Shown: one piece after another, positions 1 to 13,100 of the stretch | Position numbering within the stretch: the first letter of the stretch is position 1 | How the letters are laid out: each line of letters opens with the position of its first letter | DNA from: Haemonchus contortus | Lineage: Eukaryota > Nematoda > Chromadorea > Rhabditida > Trichostrongylidae | Length of the DNA stretch: 64,000 nucleotides | NCBI GenBank assembly: GCA_000469685.2 | Contig: LS997563.1 | Span: 32,979,968 to 33,043,967 of the forward strand | Reading direction: 5' to 3' | Program-made: the position numbers and the translations under genes | The notes under the pieces: generated by a model | Told to the model about the DNA's origin: nothing | Database searches by the model: none | Seen by the model: the letters and a program-made list of their open reading frames with translations, nothing else

Positions 1-2808
1 CAAGAATTTCGGTTGTTACTTGTAACGACTGATAGAAGAAGTGAGTACATCTCACTGACCAATTCAGGTTTTTTGTCTCCGGGCGTTCACAGAGACGATG
101 GGAGGTCGTGATGGCAAACATGCTCTGTGAAGCTTTCAAAAGAAGCCTGGGATAACCTTTCCGCTGCAATAAATTGGGAAATTTCGCAGAGGACGCATCT
201 CTAGCAATTAATGTGATTACATGGAGCCATGAGAACAAAGCTTTCCAAATGGCAAGCCATCGAATGCAAGGCTGTACAGGGACGAGTTTATTAACCTATT
301 TGATGCGGGAGAGGAAATTTCATGAGACTCGTTACGGCAAAAAAGGTTCTTAGAACATGTCCGTATCCTTTGCTGGGTGTTCCACTTCCGGTTTTAAATT
401 CTACGGCTTTTACAAAGCAATTTCTGAAACTGGTAAGGTGGAGAATATCATGCTCACCGATTTCTTACGTGTGGTGGAAATTTTTCAGAAAGTGGGACCA
501 TGACGAAGATGAAATGCAAATCCAGTGAAGGACAGAAAAGCAGCGAGGTCTTCTCTTTATAAGTTGCTCAATTTCAATTTATCTCCCATAAGAGCACTCA
601 GAGCACTGGAAAACTCAACCTCCAATGGGCCCTACGAAACACCTTCAAGTACGACTTCAAGCACTTGCTCTGGCGGTAATATGGTGAAAATTGACGTTGT
701 GACAGCACGTTTTTTCGCCTCGTAGCTTTCTTTGTCAGGAAGCTCTCTTTACATCATTTTTTACCGAAAAGGCACTGAAAAATGCCATTACCTGCCAAAA
801 ACTTGTTCAGAAAAGTGTAGGGAACTTATCCTGCTGTAGGGACGAGCGTGAGATTCTATAATGAGTCAGGCCCTTCCTACGTGAAAGACTAGGGAATGCT
901 TGAGAGAGAGAGCAAGTTTTTCGGAAAGCTTAACAATATGGCTATCAATCACCATTACTTTTGATAGCATGCTTAATCGCTTACTAACTAGAGCTACCCC
1001 ACATGATGTTTTGATTGAAAACATACTAATACATCACGAAATTAGTTCAAAGTTAACAAAGTTTTGTATAAAGAGCTACTGGAAGAAGCTCAGATGAGAG
1101 ACGAAACGATATGTGGCGTTATTGAAAGAAGGAACTTTTCGAAAGACTCAGAAAGAAGTATTATACATGTATGGCGAAAGCCCAGCAAGCAGCAACGTTC
1201 CGCCTCAAACGCCCAGCTTGGCGATGAAGGCTTGGACGATCAAATGAGATTTGATGAGATCAAAATAGGGGATTTCTCTCTGGAGAACCGAAAAATTTCA
1301 AGCAAAGGAAAGAAATGAATGCGATGCAATACATATCAGTAAGCAAGAAAACATGTGAGTATCCAATGCTTCACACAGCTTCCTTGAAATTGTAGAATCT
1401 CCAAGAGCAATAGTCACATTCCGTAGACTTTTTTGGTTCCCTATTGCCGATGGCTCCATCGCCGACGCTTCCATTTCCAAGCCCCGTCACCTACTAGTAC
1501 TTCCTGCGATGGGGTGCAGCTCGAAGTATATTCTATTCCAGGAGCTCTGAAAAGTAGAAATAAGTCGACTGCTGTGAAATTGTGGTTCCTACAGGACTAC
1601 CCTTACGCCACGTTTGGATAATTCATCCACCCATTGGAATTTACTGCTCTTCTCCTTGTATTGAGAAGAAAAAAAATTTGGTCTATTTCTACCTTCGCAA
1701 TCGGTAGCAGCTCAGATGGGTTATCCATGATCCATGATCTCTGGCCACTTGTTGCGCAGGCTATTTCTATGAGGCTACTGTTCCTATCATGAGATGTGCG
1801 ACTAGGTGACGCAAAACTGCAACTGTTATGAGGCACAGTTCACGATAAAAAAGAATACTGAGGTCAACTCCCATGATGAGCCTGCGGCTTCCAAGATAGT
1901 ACATGGGACATTGGCGGGTCGAAAAGCGACCTCGACGGGGCGTTATAAGGGCTCCAAAACCGGCTTGGCCGACGTACACACCCAAAATGGGCCGTGTTAC
2001 GACGACCTTGTTGAGGTCGCACCATTCGCAATGATGGAATAGGACGCCGAGAAATAGTACGCCTTTATGAGAGACCCACACGACCAAAAAAACCCCTAAC
2101 AACCCCTCTCTTTCCTAACGATCTTTCCGAGGCCTTGTATTTCCTAAAATTCCTCAACTTTCTTCGTTGTGCACTATTCTTCAGCATAATTTCCACTACC
2201 TCATTCAAGGTAGATACTTCGAAATAATCGTGAACTGAGATTTCAGTCATTGCCGCTCTTTACGTACAAGGCACGGTAACAACCAGAAATCCTAAATAGA
2301 TACGTAGGCCCATCGGATTCCTTAGGGCGAAAACAGAAGTAAAGCTCTCTTCTCTAGGTCCTAGAAGTGAATTGTGTGTGCAATGCATAGAATAAATTGG
2401 AGAAATTCTTCATGCTATGCTCTCAATTTACTGCGAACAATAAGTATTGGAAAAGAGTAGGGTAGTCGGGCTACTGCAGTGATGAATTGGATGGGTATAC
2501 TTATTCTCATAGAGTCTCCCGGCTGCTATCCTTATATTCAGAAATTCAATGAATATTTACAGTTCAGAAGTTACTGAATCACACGCAGCTTCAAAAAGCT
2601 TAGGACGACTATCAAATCTGAATATTGAAAGTGAAGATATCACTAAATCACTCGTAGAGGTACCACGTTCGTTCACGGGAGTGTTCCTGAAAGAATCTGT
2701 CGGATGCATGAAAGCATGAAAGGTTAAAGTCAGAAGAGGTGATTTGTTTCTCAATTGGGAAACCTAAACTGTTGTTGCAGTGGTAGAGTACTCCCTAAGT
2801 CCGTTTTC
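1..2808. other. Intergenic or intronic DNA, nothing firmly supported
   Basis: No ORF here has a recognisable domain or a convincing exon chain. The best exon-like piece is on the minus strand around 2090-2240. It is open and rich in charged residues (EVVEIMLKNSAQRRKLRN) and follows an AG that could be an acceptor, but no neighbouring exon continues it in phase. The plus-strand open stretch at about 1064-1315 is hydrophilic and equally unsupported. Confidence 0.4.
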
Positions 2809-2810
2809 AG

Positions 2811-3070
2811 GGGTGTGGTGCAGTAGGAACGAAATTGCCGCGTCGCGGCGAGAGAGACGCCGCGCGCGAAGGGATGTAGCAGAATGCAGCAGCAAGTAAA
2901 TTGAATTTAGGAACAAAAGAACTAACAGTAGAATCATGCCATAACTAATAATAGGTTAGCGACTGACTGTATGAAGAACACTAGAACTGCAATCACGAGG
3001 CAAATGGTTTGTGACAGCCGCGTGCGGCTGATCGATTACACGAAATCGTTTCTACTGCCCGTCTCCCCTT
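2811..3070 (+). repeat. Dispersed SINE-like repeat, copy 1
   Basis: This block is clearly homologous in the same orientation to 39245-39500. Both begin with GGTGTGGTGCAGTAGGAACG, carry a CGCGGCG-rich segment, then share GAACTAACAGTAGAA, TGTATGAAGAAC, GACAGCCGCGTGCGG and a TCTCCCC-type end. The opening TGGTGCAGTAGG fits a pol III A-box, which suggests a tRNA-related SINE, but I see no good B-box. No coding content is visible. Confidence 0.7.
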
Positions 3071-3079
3071 CTAAGATCA

Positions 3080-6000
3080 GTGATTTCTCGAATAACTAAT
3101 GTATAGAACGCGCTCACTGGATCTATGCACTTCACCTCCTTCTCTTTTACGTTCTTCTTCCCCGAAATGACCTGATCCCCATCGACCAGTAACAACAACT
3201 CACTATGAAGTGCTCGATTAGGCTCTCTGTTTCCAGCATTTGGAGTTACTGGGGAGTTGAATGTGAGGAGTATTTTGTAAGCGATTTAATTTATTTGCAT
3301 TAGTGAGCACTTCTTCAGAAACCTTAATATCTCTTTCTAATTTTATAGGCCTTTTAAAGACTTAAAAAGGGAAAAACGCAAACACAAAAAGTGCCTCAAA
3401 CACCAGCGACAAAATGAAAATTCTCACAAATGAAAGGTACTCAAACAGTGACTCAAACAGTGGCAAGAGACCAAAAATTCTTACAAATTCTTATATACTC
3501 GAAATCCTTACAAGTGAGCGAACCATTTATGATTGTTCCAATATCTTGTATGGTTAACTTCGTAGGGTAAAATATGAGTCATAAATGTAAAGAATACCAG
3601 ATGCATTCGTTTATGCACGCTTTTTCTAGGAATTATACCTCTTATATTGAGTGGAAAGATGTCGGAATAGAAGGGATGTCTTCTTCCTCCCACCGACTGC
3701 AAACCATAACTTCAGAGGCACTGCAATGAAAAAACGGTGCAGAGCGGTACTGGCTGAGTTTTTTCCCACCCGAGATACTTACTCCAGTGCCTATTACCTA
3801 CTGCTTTCCGGGGAAATACTCGGATATCCATCTCATACTCCAACTCCATCTTGGAGTATCAATCGAAGAAGTTCATCAACTTTGAACCGGGTTTCAGCCA
3901 AGCCATCATCACTCCATCATCACTCATAGCCCTTCTGACTGTGCACCTTGGACTAGAGAGCACCAAAACTCCTTCTGCCGTAATGCTTACTTCTTATTGA
4001 ACTTCATACCTCTCGACACAACTGCGCGTAGTTCCATTCTCGACACATTCCATTCGCACTCACTTAACGATTGCTCCCCACATTTGTTCTTTGTGTTGCT
4101 CGAGACTAACCCAAATGGCTTCCTCCAATAAATGGGAGAGTTCAACCATCGAAAGAAGAAATCATTCTTTACAGGCTTCACTGCTGTGAGACCCTTGTTA
4201 TTCGGGAAAGTCGTTCCTCGAGCTCATGACCAGACGCATATGATTGTAGTCGGAACGAATAGGCAAGCAGAAACAGAAATCTGTGAGTGACGGAGTACTT
4301 CGGTCATAATTGAGCCTGCTAGTTATTTGACGTTACCAAACCTAGAGCTATCACTACGGATATTGACCTTGCTCACTTTCCTAATTGGGGATACCTTACC
4401 CGGTCAATTTATTAGAAGACGTGGATTGAGGAATACTACAAACTCTGATGAGTCCCTTATTATCAGGAAAGGATCGACCTGAAATACTTAATCTAATAAT
4501 GGAGAACCAATTAAGATTATCTTTATGACTCGTTATAATAAGAATTGTTGAAAAAAACCAGGGAGATATCGAAAAAATATTTTCTCGAAGGCGATCTGAA
4601 ACAAAAAGGGTACTACTGAATGAAAAGGGTAAGGATATACAAAAATAACAAAATACAGATCAAGACCTGAATGCTCGTTCTTCATCAGACTGAGCCAAGC
4701 GAAAATGAACAGATAGGTTTTATGAACGCATGAAGGAGGAATGACATGTGCAGCTTAAAACGGGGCACGATTCAAGCCTGCCCCATCGAAAAGGCGCTTG
4801 CCTTTGAGCGTTGACGAAGGTGTTTGTTTTCGACGACGAAGGTTCATTCAGTCATGCGCTGCAAAAATCTCAACAACACATCAACACAAGCCGCAGGGGG
4901 TGCGAGCATGTTTCCGATCAGGCCATTGAAGGATTTCGGAGCTGTCAAAGAGAAAATCCAATGAACGAATGATAAATAGCATCATCTCGTTCCAAGCAAT
5001 TCAACAGATCTTAAGTTGTATGGTAGCAGAATGTTCCGCCCCTATAGTAGAGGTTTCTAAAGAATACGCGTAGTCAGAAATATTTGACCAAAGGTCGCTG
5101 AGAATGAAATGTCCAAAATAAGGACTCGTAAGAAACAACGATAACCACTGACTACGCGAGCTGGCATGACCGAGGTTGCGGAGCGGGATACTGCGGAGTA
5201 GTTCATTCACAGTAGAACTCTACTATCTATTACTTCCCATCAATCGGTTGAACTACCAAGGTGGTGGACGAATTGAGTGAATACCTTCCTATAAATAGCG
5301 CGTTCTACACTACAAAATTAACTCCTTTTTCTGTGAATTATTAGCATTGCCTTTGGCGAGTAGATTGAATTTCACACCAGTGTATTCAATTGCTATAGTG
5401 CTACAGTCATTTTCGTTAGCAAACACAATGAAAACTTAGATTTTTACGCTTGATTTGTTGAGAAAATATATGTTACGGGAGCCTTTCGGCTGTTGCGTGT
5501 AAGACTTGCCAGGATCAGGAAGAAAGTTTTCGGATGCATCGTTTGCGTGAGGCCATTCGTCTCAAGTGGCCAAAATTATGGCAGACAATTCTGAGTTTTT
5601 GTACGACCGTGACGCATCACTCCACAACGCCTTCATCGGAAACATTGTCAGAGGCTCGACTTACGCCACTCTACTACCCGTTTTCACATCACATTTGACA
5701 TAGCAACATGCCACATATGGCTGTTTGATAGTCTCAAGATACCGCTCCGAGGTACCTCTTCAACGCTTTCAAGGTTATAAAAGTGGAATCGAAAGAAGTT
5801 TTAAAGTCCGTCCTAGAGAAGTGTTCTGATTATTCTGAGGATTAGGGAATGTTTAAATGAATGCCTTGTATCATAAGAAGAGTTCTTCCAAAGGCACATC
5901 AAGCGAAGACGCTATATATGGCGTAAAAATTAATGAATGAAAGCAGCAATATCGAACATTTGTCAAAAAATTTATAGAAATCAAAAGTGCAGGAAGTGTG

Positions 6001-7500
6001 AGAAATTCAAGCCCCACCCACATGGCATTTCTTCTTCAGCACTGCGTGAGTACGGTGGCGCCGTGTTAGAAAACGATACACCCACACTGCCCCTCTCGAA
6101 GGTTGTTTTATCCGCCAACGAGTGGGGGTGCCAAACTGCGTTCCAAAGGCCGCGCAATGGGTTCGAACTCCATGGCAAGCTTTCATGTTTCGGATACCAT
6201 TTTTCGTTCTGCGGCCACGGATACGGCTCAGTAAGTAGTATACAGGAGTATGCTCATTCTCAGTTGAGAATGGGACTGATTATATGAATGAAGATGCAAT
6301 ATTGTGCAGAGAATTCCTCCTGTTTTTTGATTACAGTAGAAGAACGTCACCAGCGCCAAGATTCAGAAGATGTCGCTTACACTAAACAGTTACGATAAAC
6401 AATAAACAATGCAAATCCGGGAAAGGTTTTTTGAAAGACGAAGAGAAGCGATGATTTTGGTTCAAGTCACATACCGAGAAAAGGAAATAATCAAACTTAA
6501 TAAAGTTCTCCATCAAGAAATAATTGTGGCTGAGGAACGATGGTAAACTCAAGCGTTTTTAGGCTCAGTTGCACAGGAAGCATACAAGTATTTGAGCATT
6601 CACGTTCTACCTGGGAACTGCTACTAATATTACTACTCCTACGGACTTCAACTTCTTCTTATCGCAAGGAATTCTTTAGAATAAATTCACTCGAAACTCG
6701 CCTGCTCCGTGAACCTCAAGAATACAATCTTCAGACGCTCTGACCCTGCTCAAATTTTTCAGAAGGCCTTCATCCTTCTGATTGTGTGCTCAGACCTGTT
6801 ACCATAATCGTTGGGAAGAACAGAACATAATTTTGTTCATCGGGTGCTCCTCTCCCACTTCTTTCATTCAAACTAATGGTAAGACTGGTGACTTACTTCT
6901 AACCATAAGTTATCGTCCTGACTTCATCGTACATTGGGGCGTCTGGGGAACAAATCTATTTTACAGTATGTAATTGAAATGAAGTGCATGCTGGATCCAC
7001 TTTTGAAGAGGACAGTGGCGAAATACGCTGTCTTTTTTGATGTATGTGATTATCTCAAACAGAAACCAATTTATGTTCAGTATGCAGCAATTAGGAAATC
7101 CCCGAGGAGCTACTCTAAAATGAAATGCGAATGATGTGCCCATTTCTTCTTTCTGCCGATAACAGGCCGTCAACAGGAGGCGCTCTTTCTGAATTGCACG
7201 TTGCCCAACGATAGAAGTAGTTCAGACGACCAATAAGGACATGCTCCGCAACGAGTCAACTAGCTAGGAAACATCGCACGATGTGAGTAAATCGGGAATA
7301 AAGTTGCAGGCAACTATGGATTGCGGATGTCCTTAGGTCTGTGATAGAAATTATGACAGCAAGCAAAGGAAAGGTCACAACGTTGACAATAGACGAAAAT
7401 TCTGACTAGCAAATGTGCGCTACACATTGACTATAAAAACCACCACTGAATGAGATTCAGAATTACAAGATTAAAATAACATGTGTCCTGAAAACCAACT
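3080..7500. other. Gene-free stretch
   Basis: Nothing supportable as a gene. A TGGGTTCGAACTCC motif near 6155-6170 looks like a pol III B-box, but no A-box or cloverleaf can be drawn around it. The short ORFs here lack domains, splice context and composition typical of exons. Confidence 0.4.
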
Positions 7501-7518
7501 TGAGAAAGCCTCTAGGCG

Positions 7519-8033
7519 AAAATCGGGTGCTAAGTGAGTTGGGAGGGGCCACGCGGCGGCGCGGCGCCTTTTCATGTCTGCGCCCTCTACGGCGAGATAG
7601 TAGTACTGGAGCTGAGTCTGGGAAGGGATGGTGAAGTTGTACTGAAGTGTCTCTTGATTCAAAACAAATTTCATCTTGGCACATGATATATGCTTGTATA
7701 TTGTGGATACTCTTCTTCTGAGCCGATAAAACCCTATTTTTAGGAAGGGGAGGGGCTCCGGGGTGGGTGAGATGGTTATCTCGTGCAAAAAGCTGAGTAG
7801 AGATAAAAGCTGAACGTCCAATTGGCTCACCCACCCCGGAGCCCCTCCCCTTACTAAAATTAGGTGAAAAATACGCAGTTATACCATAAAAGAGCTATGA
7901 AATGTCCCTAAACACCATTACGGGCTCGCCTACCCTTCCTTGCCCACTATCTCGCCGTAGAGGGCGCAGACATGAAAAGGCGCCGCGCCGCCGCGTGCCC
8001 CCCCCCCAACTCCCTTAGCACCGAAAATCGAGC
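7519..8033. mobile_element. Inverted-repeat (foldback/MITE-like) element
   Basis: The outer arms at about 7519-7605 and 7945-8033 are inverted copies. They share the GGTGCTAAG end, a GCGGCGCGGCGCC core, TTTTCATGTCTGCGCCCTCT and CGGCGAGATAGT. A second, inner inverted pair (7738-7775 and 7823-7862) shares CACCCCGGAGCCCCTCCCC. The whole could fold into a two-tier hairpin. It contains no transposase, so it is probably a non-autonomous DNA element. Target duplications are not obvious. The minus-strand ORFs across it are by-products of the GC-rich repeats. Confidence 0.75.
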
Positions 8034-8219
8034 TGGTCCTTGGACAACTGGCTATAGCGAGCGCGCAGCGAGTCTTGGTCAGCAGTCTCGAGACATTGGT
8101 CGCTTTCAGAGTACAGCGTTGAGCGCTGAACGTTCGTAGCCCACGTCAGTGTGTGCGAGGTCGCTGACGGTGTTTGCGTTGGAGCATGTTACTTTCCAAG
8201 TAGGCTGTGTAAAGAATAT

Positions 8220-8260
8220 ACTTAAGAATATCATTGTCTTACACAATGATATTCTTAAGT
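8220..8260. repeat. Perfect 18-bp hairpin
   Basis: ACTTAAGAATATCATTGT at 8220-8237 is followed after the 5-nt loop CTTAC by its exact reverse complement at 8243-8260. Complementarity stops sharply outside the 18 bp. No T-run follows that would make it a terminator, and the stem is short for a microRNA precursor. Confidence 0.8.
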
Positions 8261-8269
8261 CACATGATA

Positions 8270-9850
8270 CCATAATATTCAAGTAAGAAAAAGTCAAATG
8301 CGCATACAAAAAAAATCATGACATTGACTAATACAACAGTAAAAACACGGCCATATCGATATCGGTATTGATAGCAGACTAGTGTTGCCAACAGCTCGCG
8401 CTCATCGCTCAGCTTCTGATACTCTGGGAGATGGCAATGGAATGACAACGGCCTGCTCACTGGCACTAAGCATTGCCCCTCCATAGACATTGGAACGCCG
8501 ATTTTTGATCTGGTCATTAACCCGCACACTTCAACTAGCCTACCCTACAATTGCGACAGCCTCTTCTTGGTGGGACTGGGAGATGTGCACTTCAAAATAA
8601 AAACAGTGGCAGATATTCACTCAGGAAAGAAAGCAGCAACAGACAATAGTTAGCGACAAGAGTTGCAATGATGTGGCCTATACAGGTATATGGGTCATTG
8701 CTAGATTCCCATCATAAATGTCAACTGTGCGGGCGAAAACACTCAAGATAAACTACCCTATGAATATTTCGGTTTCGCTAAAGATTGCGAACAAAATTTG
8801 CTGTATAGCGGCCACCGCGCAACATAACACAGGACGGATTTTGAATAGTCTCGTGTATGTGTGGTACAGTAACCCAAAGACAGACTCGAGCGCCTCCGAA
8901 CATCCGTCACAAGTACGACGCAACAAAAACGTACTTCGTGTGGGGGTGGAGGTGCCGGAACTTCTCCTATACCGCTGTTACGGCCGATGTAAAAGTCAGG
9001 ATTTTCATCGTTTTAGACGGGTATGGTGCAACTAACCGACCTCCGAGGAACGGGAAGCTTGCTCGGCTCGGACGAGTATCGACCCAAAATCCGTTCCCTA
9101 AATCATGCTGGTGTGATAGCCCCTGCACTTATGATCACAGGTGAAACGATAGAGACTGGACCGCTAAGCTGATCACAAATGCCATAGCCTGTTTAAAGGG
9201 TTTGTCGAAGAGCAAGACAAAGCATATCAAAACTTTTCGATGAATAGACTTTGGGAGAAGTTGCGGTTGTTTCTCGTCGTTTGGGAGGGCTCTTCTGAAT
9301 ACCAATCTGATGTGTATACGTTTTTGGACCATGAATTCTAAATTCAAAGAGATTACTCAATAAACTGTTCACACAGCCTAGGAATTGAGTCAGTTGCTTA
9401 AATGGTGATTTCTCCATTCTAGATTTTCATGATGAAAATTCAATAGTACAACAAGAATATGCGAGCTACTATACTTATACAAAAAAATGACCGATAAGTT
9501 TCGACGGCCATGAATGCTAACTGTGCTCCTGAATTAAGCCAGTCCTCAACTGATTTATGTGCATTTGCACTTAAAGAAATACATCGAGCTCTTCAAACTC
9601 AAGGAAACCTAGCATTCCGAAGACTCCAAAGCCCTCAAGATGGCAAGGTTTTTCTTGGATTCGACCACCCCAACTTGGAAGATTTACATATTCATGAGGT
9701 TTATAGAGCAAAGTACAAACGGCAATATATGAAGTCATCACTCACCAGTCAATACAGTAACCTAGCACTCACTGCGACCTTCTATAGTACAAAATCTCGT
9801 TCAAAATTAAGGATAAATAAAGTCTTCCGGTGGTAATCAGATCGATTTTT
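8270..9850. other. Gene-free stretch
   Basis: No domain or splice-supported exon is visible. Short open frames occur on both strands near 8260-8530 and 8718-9144 but lack recognisable content. Confidence 0.35.
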
Positions 9851-9854
9851 GGAA

Positions 9855-10105
9855 TGCGTCCCGCATTCGACTCCCATTCAGAATCTTATTGGCCTTTGCA
9901 TGCATGTGTGACCTACACGTCAACTTGTAGTAGCCGAACGATGCACAAGTCAGTGCTTTTATCTTCTTAGACGAGTTTGGAACCATATAAACCGGTTCGG
10001 AAAGATTGAAGGCCCGGTTGACCGGACGGGTATGGATCCAGGACTCGAACTCGTGACTATGTATGTGTGACAGTGCTTCACTAGCTATTACACCAGCTCC
10101 ACCCG
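9855..10105 (-). mobile_element. tRNA-derived SINE, minus orientation
   Basis: On the minus strand this reads as a pol III type-2 promoter head: an A-box-like segment near 10090-10105 and a B-box-like segment around 10040-10051 (GAGTTCGAGTCC on the minus strand). A tail follows that is shared with the SINE copies at 24.7, 32.3, 35.3 and 49.1 kb, including the block read on the plus strand as AAGTCAGTGCTTTTAT. This copy is diverged. It is the same family, not a functional tRNA, because no cloverleaf closes. Confidence 0.65.
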
Positions 10106-10109
10106 TATG

Positions 10110-13100
10110 ATAGAAAATGTTAATGGGAGCCTTTTTGAAACTCAACCGCACATAACCAAGTAGATCGATCTGGAACTGCGGTCCCAGTTTTCGCCAGATA
10201 TCGAAGGTCATTCTCAAATTTTTGGGGTCTTTTGGTTACCGCATTAGGAAGCAATGAGTTGTTGAGCTAATTCGCTCGGGATGGATACTTAATCCGTCGT
10301 TGGCCCATGTCCGGATGTCAGATTAGTGAACTTCACGTAAAATCACATGAATCAGGCTGATATGGAAAAGTATAGCTTCAGCACCAAGTCAGGAAATCTC
10401 AAAAATATAACTTCATTTACACTTTCTCGCTCTCGATCATTACGCAAGGATACGGTAATGAAACACCTGGTGAATTGTACGTTGCTGCTCAGCAATTTGC
10501 TATTTGGGTTAGAAAGTGAGAGTAGTATTCCTACGTTTGGTACAGATCCAGCCTGGCAAACCCTTCCGTTTTAGGAGGTCTTCGAGACTTCCCCTTGATT
10601 TTGACGCTCTGACGGCAGTGGGGATCTTTGTCGGACTCTGAGTCTTTCTGAGTAGTTTGTTGTTGTCACGAAATAACTATGCTCTAGGCTTAGTCCCGGC
10701 TGTTAATTTGCAAAGCGCATTCCTAGTCATGGCTCCGAGTGTAGCAACAGCACACTGTTCTATGACTCCTATTACAGCAATGCTATTAGGGTATTCGGAA
10801 AATATTTGATGCAAATTTCACAAAAGTTAAGGTGTTTCTCTAGAAGTTTTATAAAACGAAGTACTCGCTTGTATGAAAGTAATATAATCGGGCTTCATAA
10901 TATTGTGGTCGGTTGACTAGTTCGAGGATGATTTTCGGTCATCTCGTATCTGGCTTCGAGATCTTGGGACGAGGCTTGCACAGAACAACACAGAGGAAGT
11001 TTAAGGGCGAATACTCGACCCAAGTTCCGACAGGCTTCAACCTCGGAAAGGCTGGATTCGAACTAGTGAAGAAGTAAGTGTCGAATATGTGATGGGGGAG
11101 GAAAGGAGAGGAAGGAGATTCCTTACTTATCGCTATAAGGGAGTTCGGCCACTAAACAGAAAAGTAGACAAGGAACAATGAGGCGAATATGTTCTGCGCA
11201 TGTGAGCTTTTTCATGTAGCAATCTCATGAAAACCTTTAGAACATTCCAGAATCAATCTCTACCTCTGCTAAATTTTTGCCAAGTCCTAGGAGTTTCGTT
11301 TTCTGTGTCGTAGAATGTTCCCAAAAATGGTCAGTCCCATATTGTACCCAAACAGTAAGCTACAACGTAGCGTATATGGGAAACCCTTTGCTTCATTTGT
11401 TAATTTTTGCCCATCTGAACAATAGTATTCTCATTGAACCCTTCATATCTCCAACCGCCAAAAGTATAATAGCAATTTGGCAATGCGACTTTGCAGCACA
11501 TGCGTCCATGTTGTTTATAAGCGCGACGGGGTCTGCTACTACAAATTTGCCAGGAAAACGTTGTTGAATCAATTCCAAATGGAGCCGTTAATAGAAGTGT
11601 TCCTCAGAGTTCTTCTCTTGTAGGCTCTTCGAGAGGGCAGAACCTTGCTACCGGTCTTGCAACAAATATTCTTCACCGACAGTACTGAACTTTGCATTAG
11701 GCCTAGAGTGCAAGAGGGATCTTTTCTTTGACGGCGAATGTATGCACTTAAGTTCGATCAAACCTAAGTTGTTAAGGCTCCAAAGATACGATTTTACAGA
11801 AACGCCGACAAGAAAAAACTTCTCATCGATCTCGGATTCGAGAAGGAAAAGAAAGCTATTGGAGCAATTAGAATTGGGTTAGAAAGGAATCAAGGGGAGG
11901 AGAAATTCAAATCTTAATTTCGGGAAGCCGGCATTTTGGTCCCATACATCTCTACACATTCCACGATCTCAACGTGACAACAGCGTCCCTCCAGAAGTTG
12001 CGTTACCAAGGATCAGAATGTGATTCTCTATTTCACAAATACATCTGCAATTTCCAGGATCAAACCGCCGAATACAGAACCTGTGACAGGACGTTGATAA
12101 GATACCACCAGGTTTGCCCCACCAATGCCCTCGATCGGAATACCATCACTGGCAGGTTAAAATCGCAGAATCATCCGACACTGGTCTGAAAACCGAACGC
12201 AAGGTTCCGCAGAAATTCTTCGCTTGGTTTGAATTGTTTTTGCTTCCAAGACGAGAAATGCTGAATTAATTGAAGTGGCCTCACTAATAGTGACGAAGAA
12301 AATCTCCGTAAGAATGATACAGCTGGTTTCAATGTGCGATCACTGTTTATGGTTTTGAATAGAGGTAATTCACAAAAATTATCTTGAGCTACAGACATCC
12401 ATCACTCTCCACGCGATTGTTAAGCCATAATTGCTCTGCTATACGAAGATGAAAAACTAATTACATCGCTCACTGGCATTACCCCATATCATGTTGAAAA
12501 CTCATATCTGAATTTTTCAGCTAAAGGTCAGTGAACAAACTTTTTTTAGAGAATCTAGGTTAGAGAATTTATAGGTTAAAGATCGGATATTAGCCTTCTA
12601 TCCATTGTAGGGCACCGTCAGGTTTCATTAGAAACTTTATAAACTTGTCACCACTAAAGGAAGTAGTCCGAATGTCAACTCTGCGGTAGTCCAGCAGGTA
12701 TAACATTATTGTTTAAAATATTTATGGGTCAAATCGCTCTAACCGACAGTGGAGGTGAAGCTGTGCTATGTGGCTCCCTGACCCTCACGTGATCGACATA
12801 TCGAGTGGGAATAATGAGCATAGCTTCCTCCCCAGAGGAGCTTCTTAGGTACTGGGCTTACCTAGGAGGGGATCTGACTCTTGCAACTTACAACTAGGGT
12901 ATAAGCAGCGAACACATCTCAACGTCATCACTCTTTAGAATGGTGTCTTCCTGGACGGTTACGATGACCAATAGAAGTTAATGGCCTTTTTTGTTCTTCA
13001 TTGCATTGATTTACTTGCTTCTTCACCCACTGATCACTAGCCCTTGGACAATTTCGAGCCAAAAGGCTCAGGTGTGGATAGAACTAGTGTAGCTCTTATT

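Noticed and set aside
6150..6175. tRNA or SINE B-box (TGGGTTCGAACTCC)
   Set aside because: No A-box at the right distance and no match to the SINE bodies in the window.
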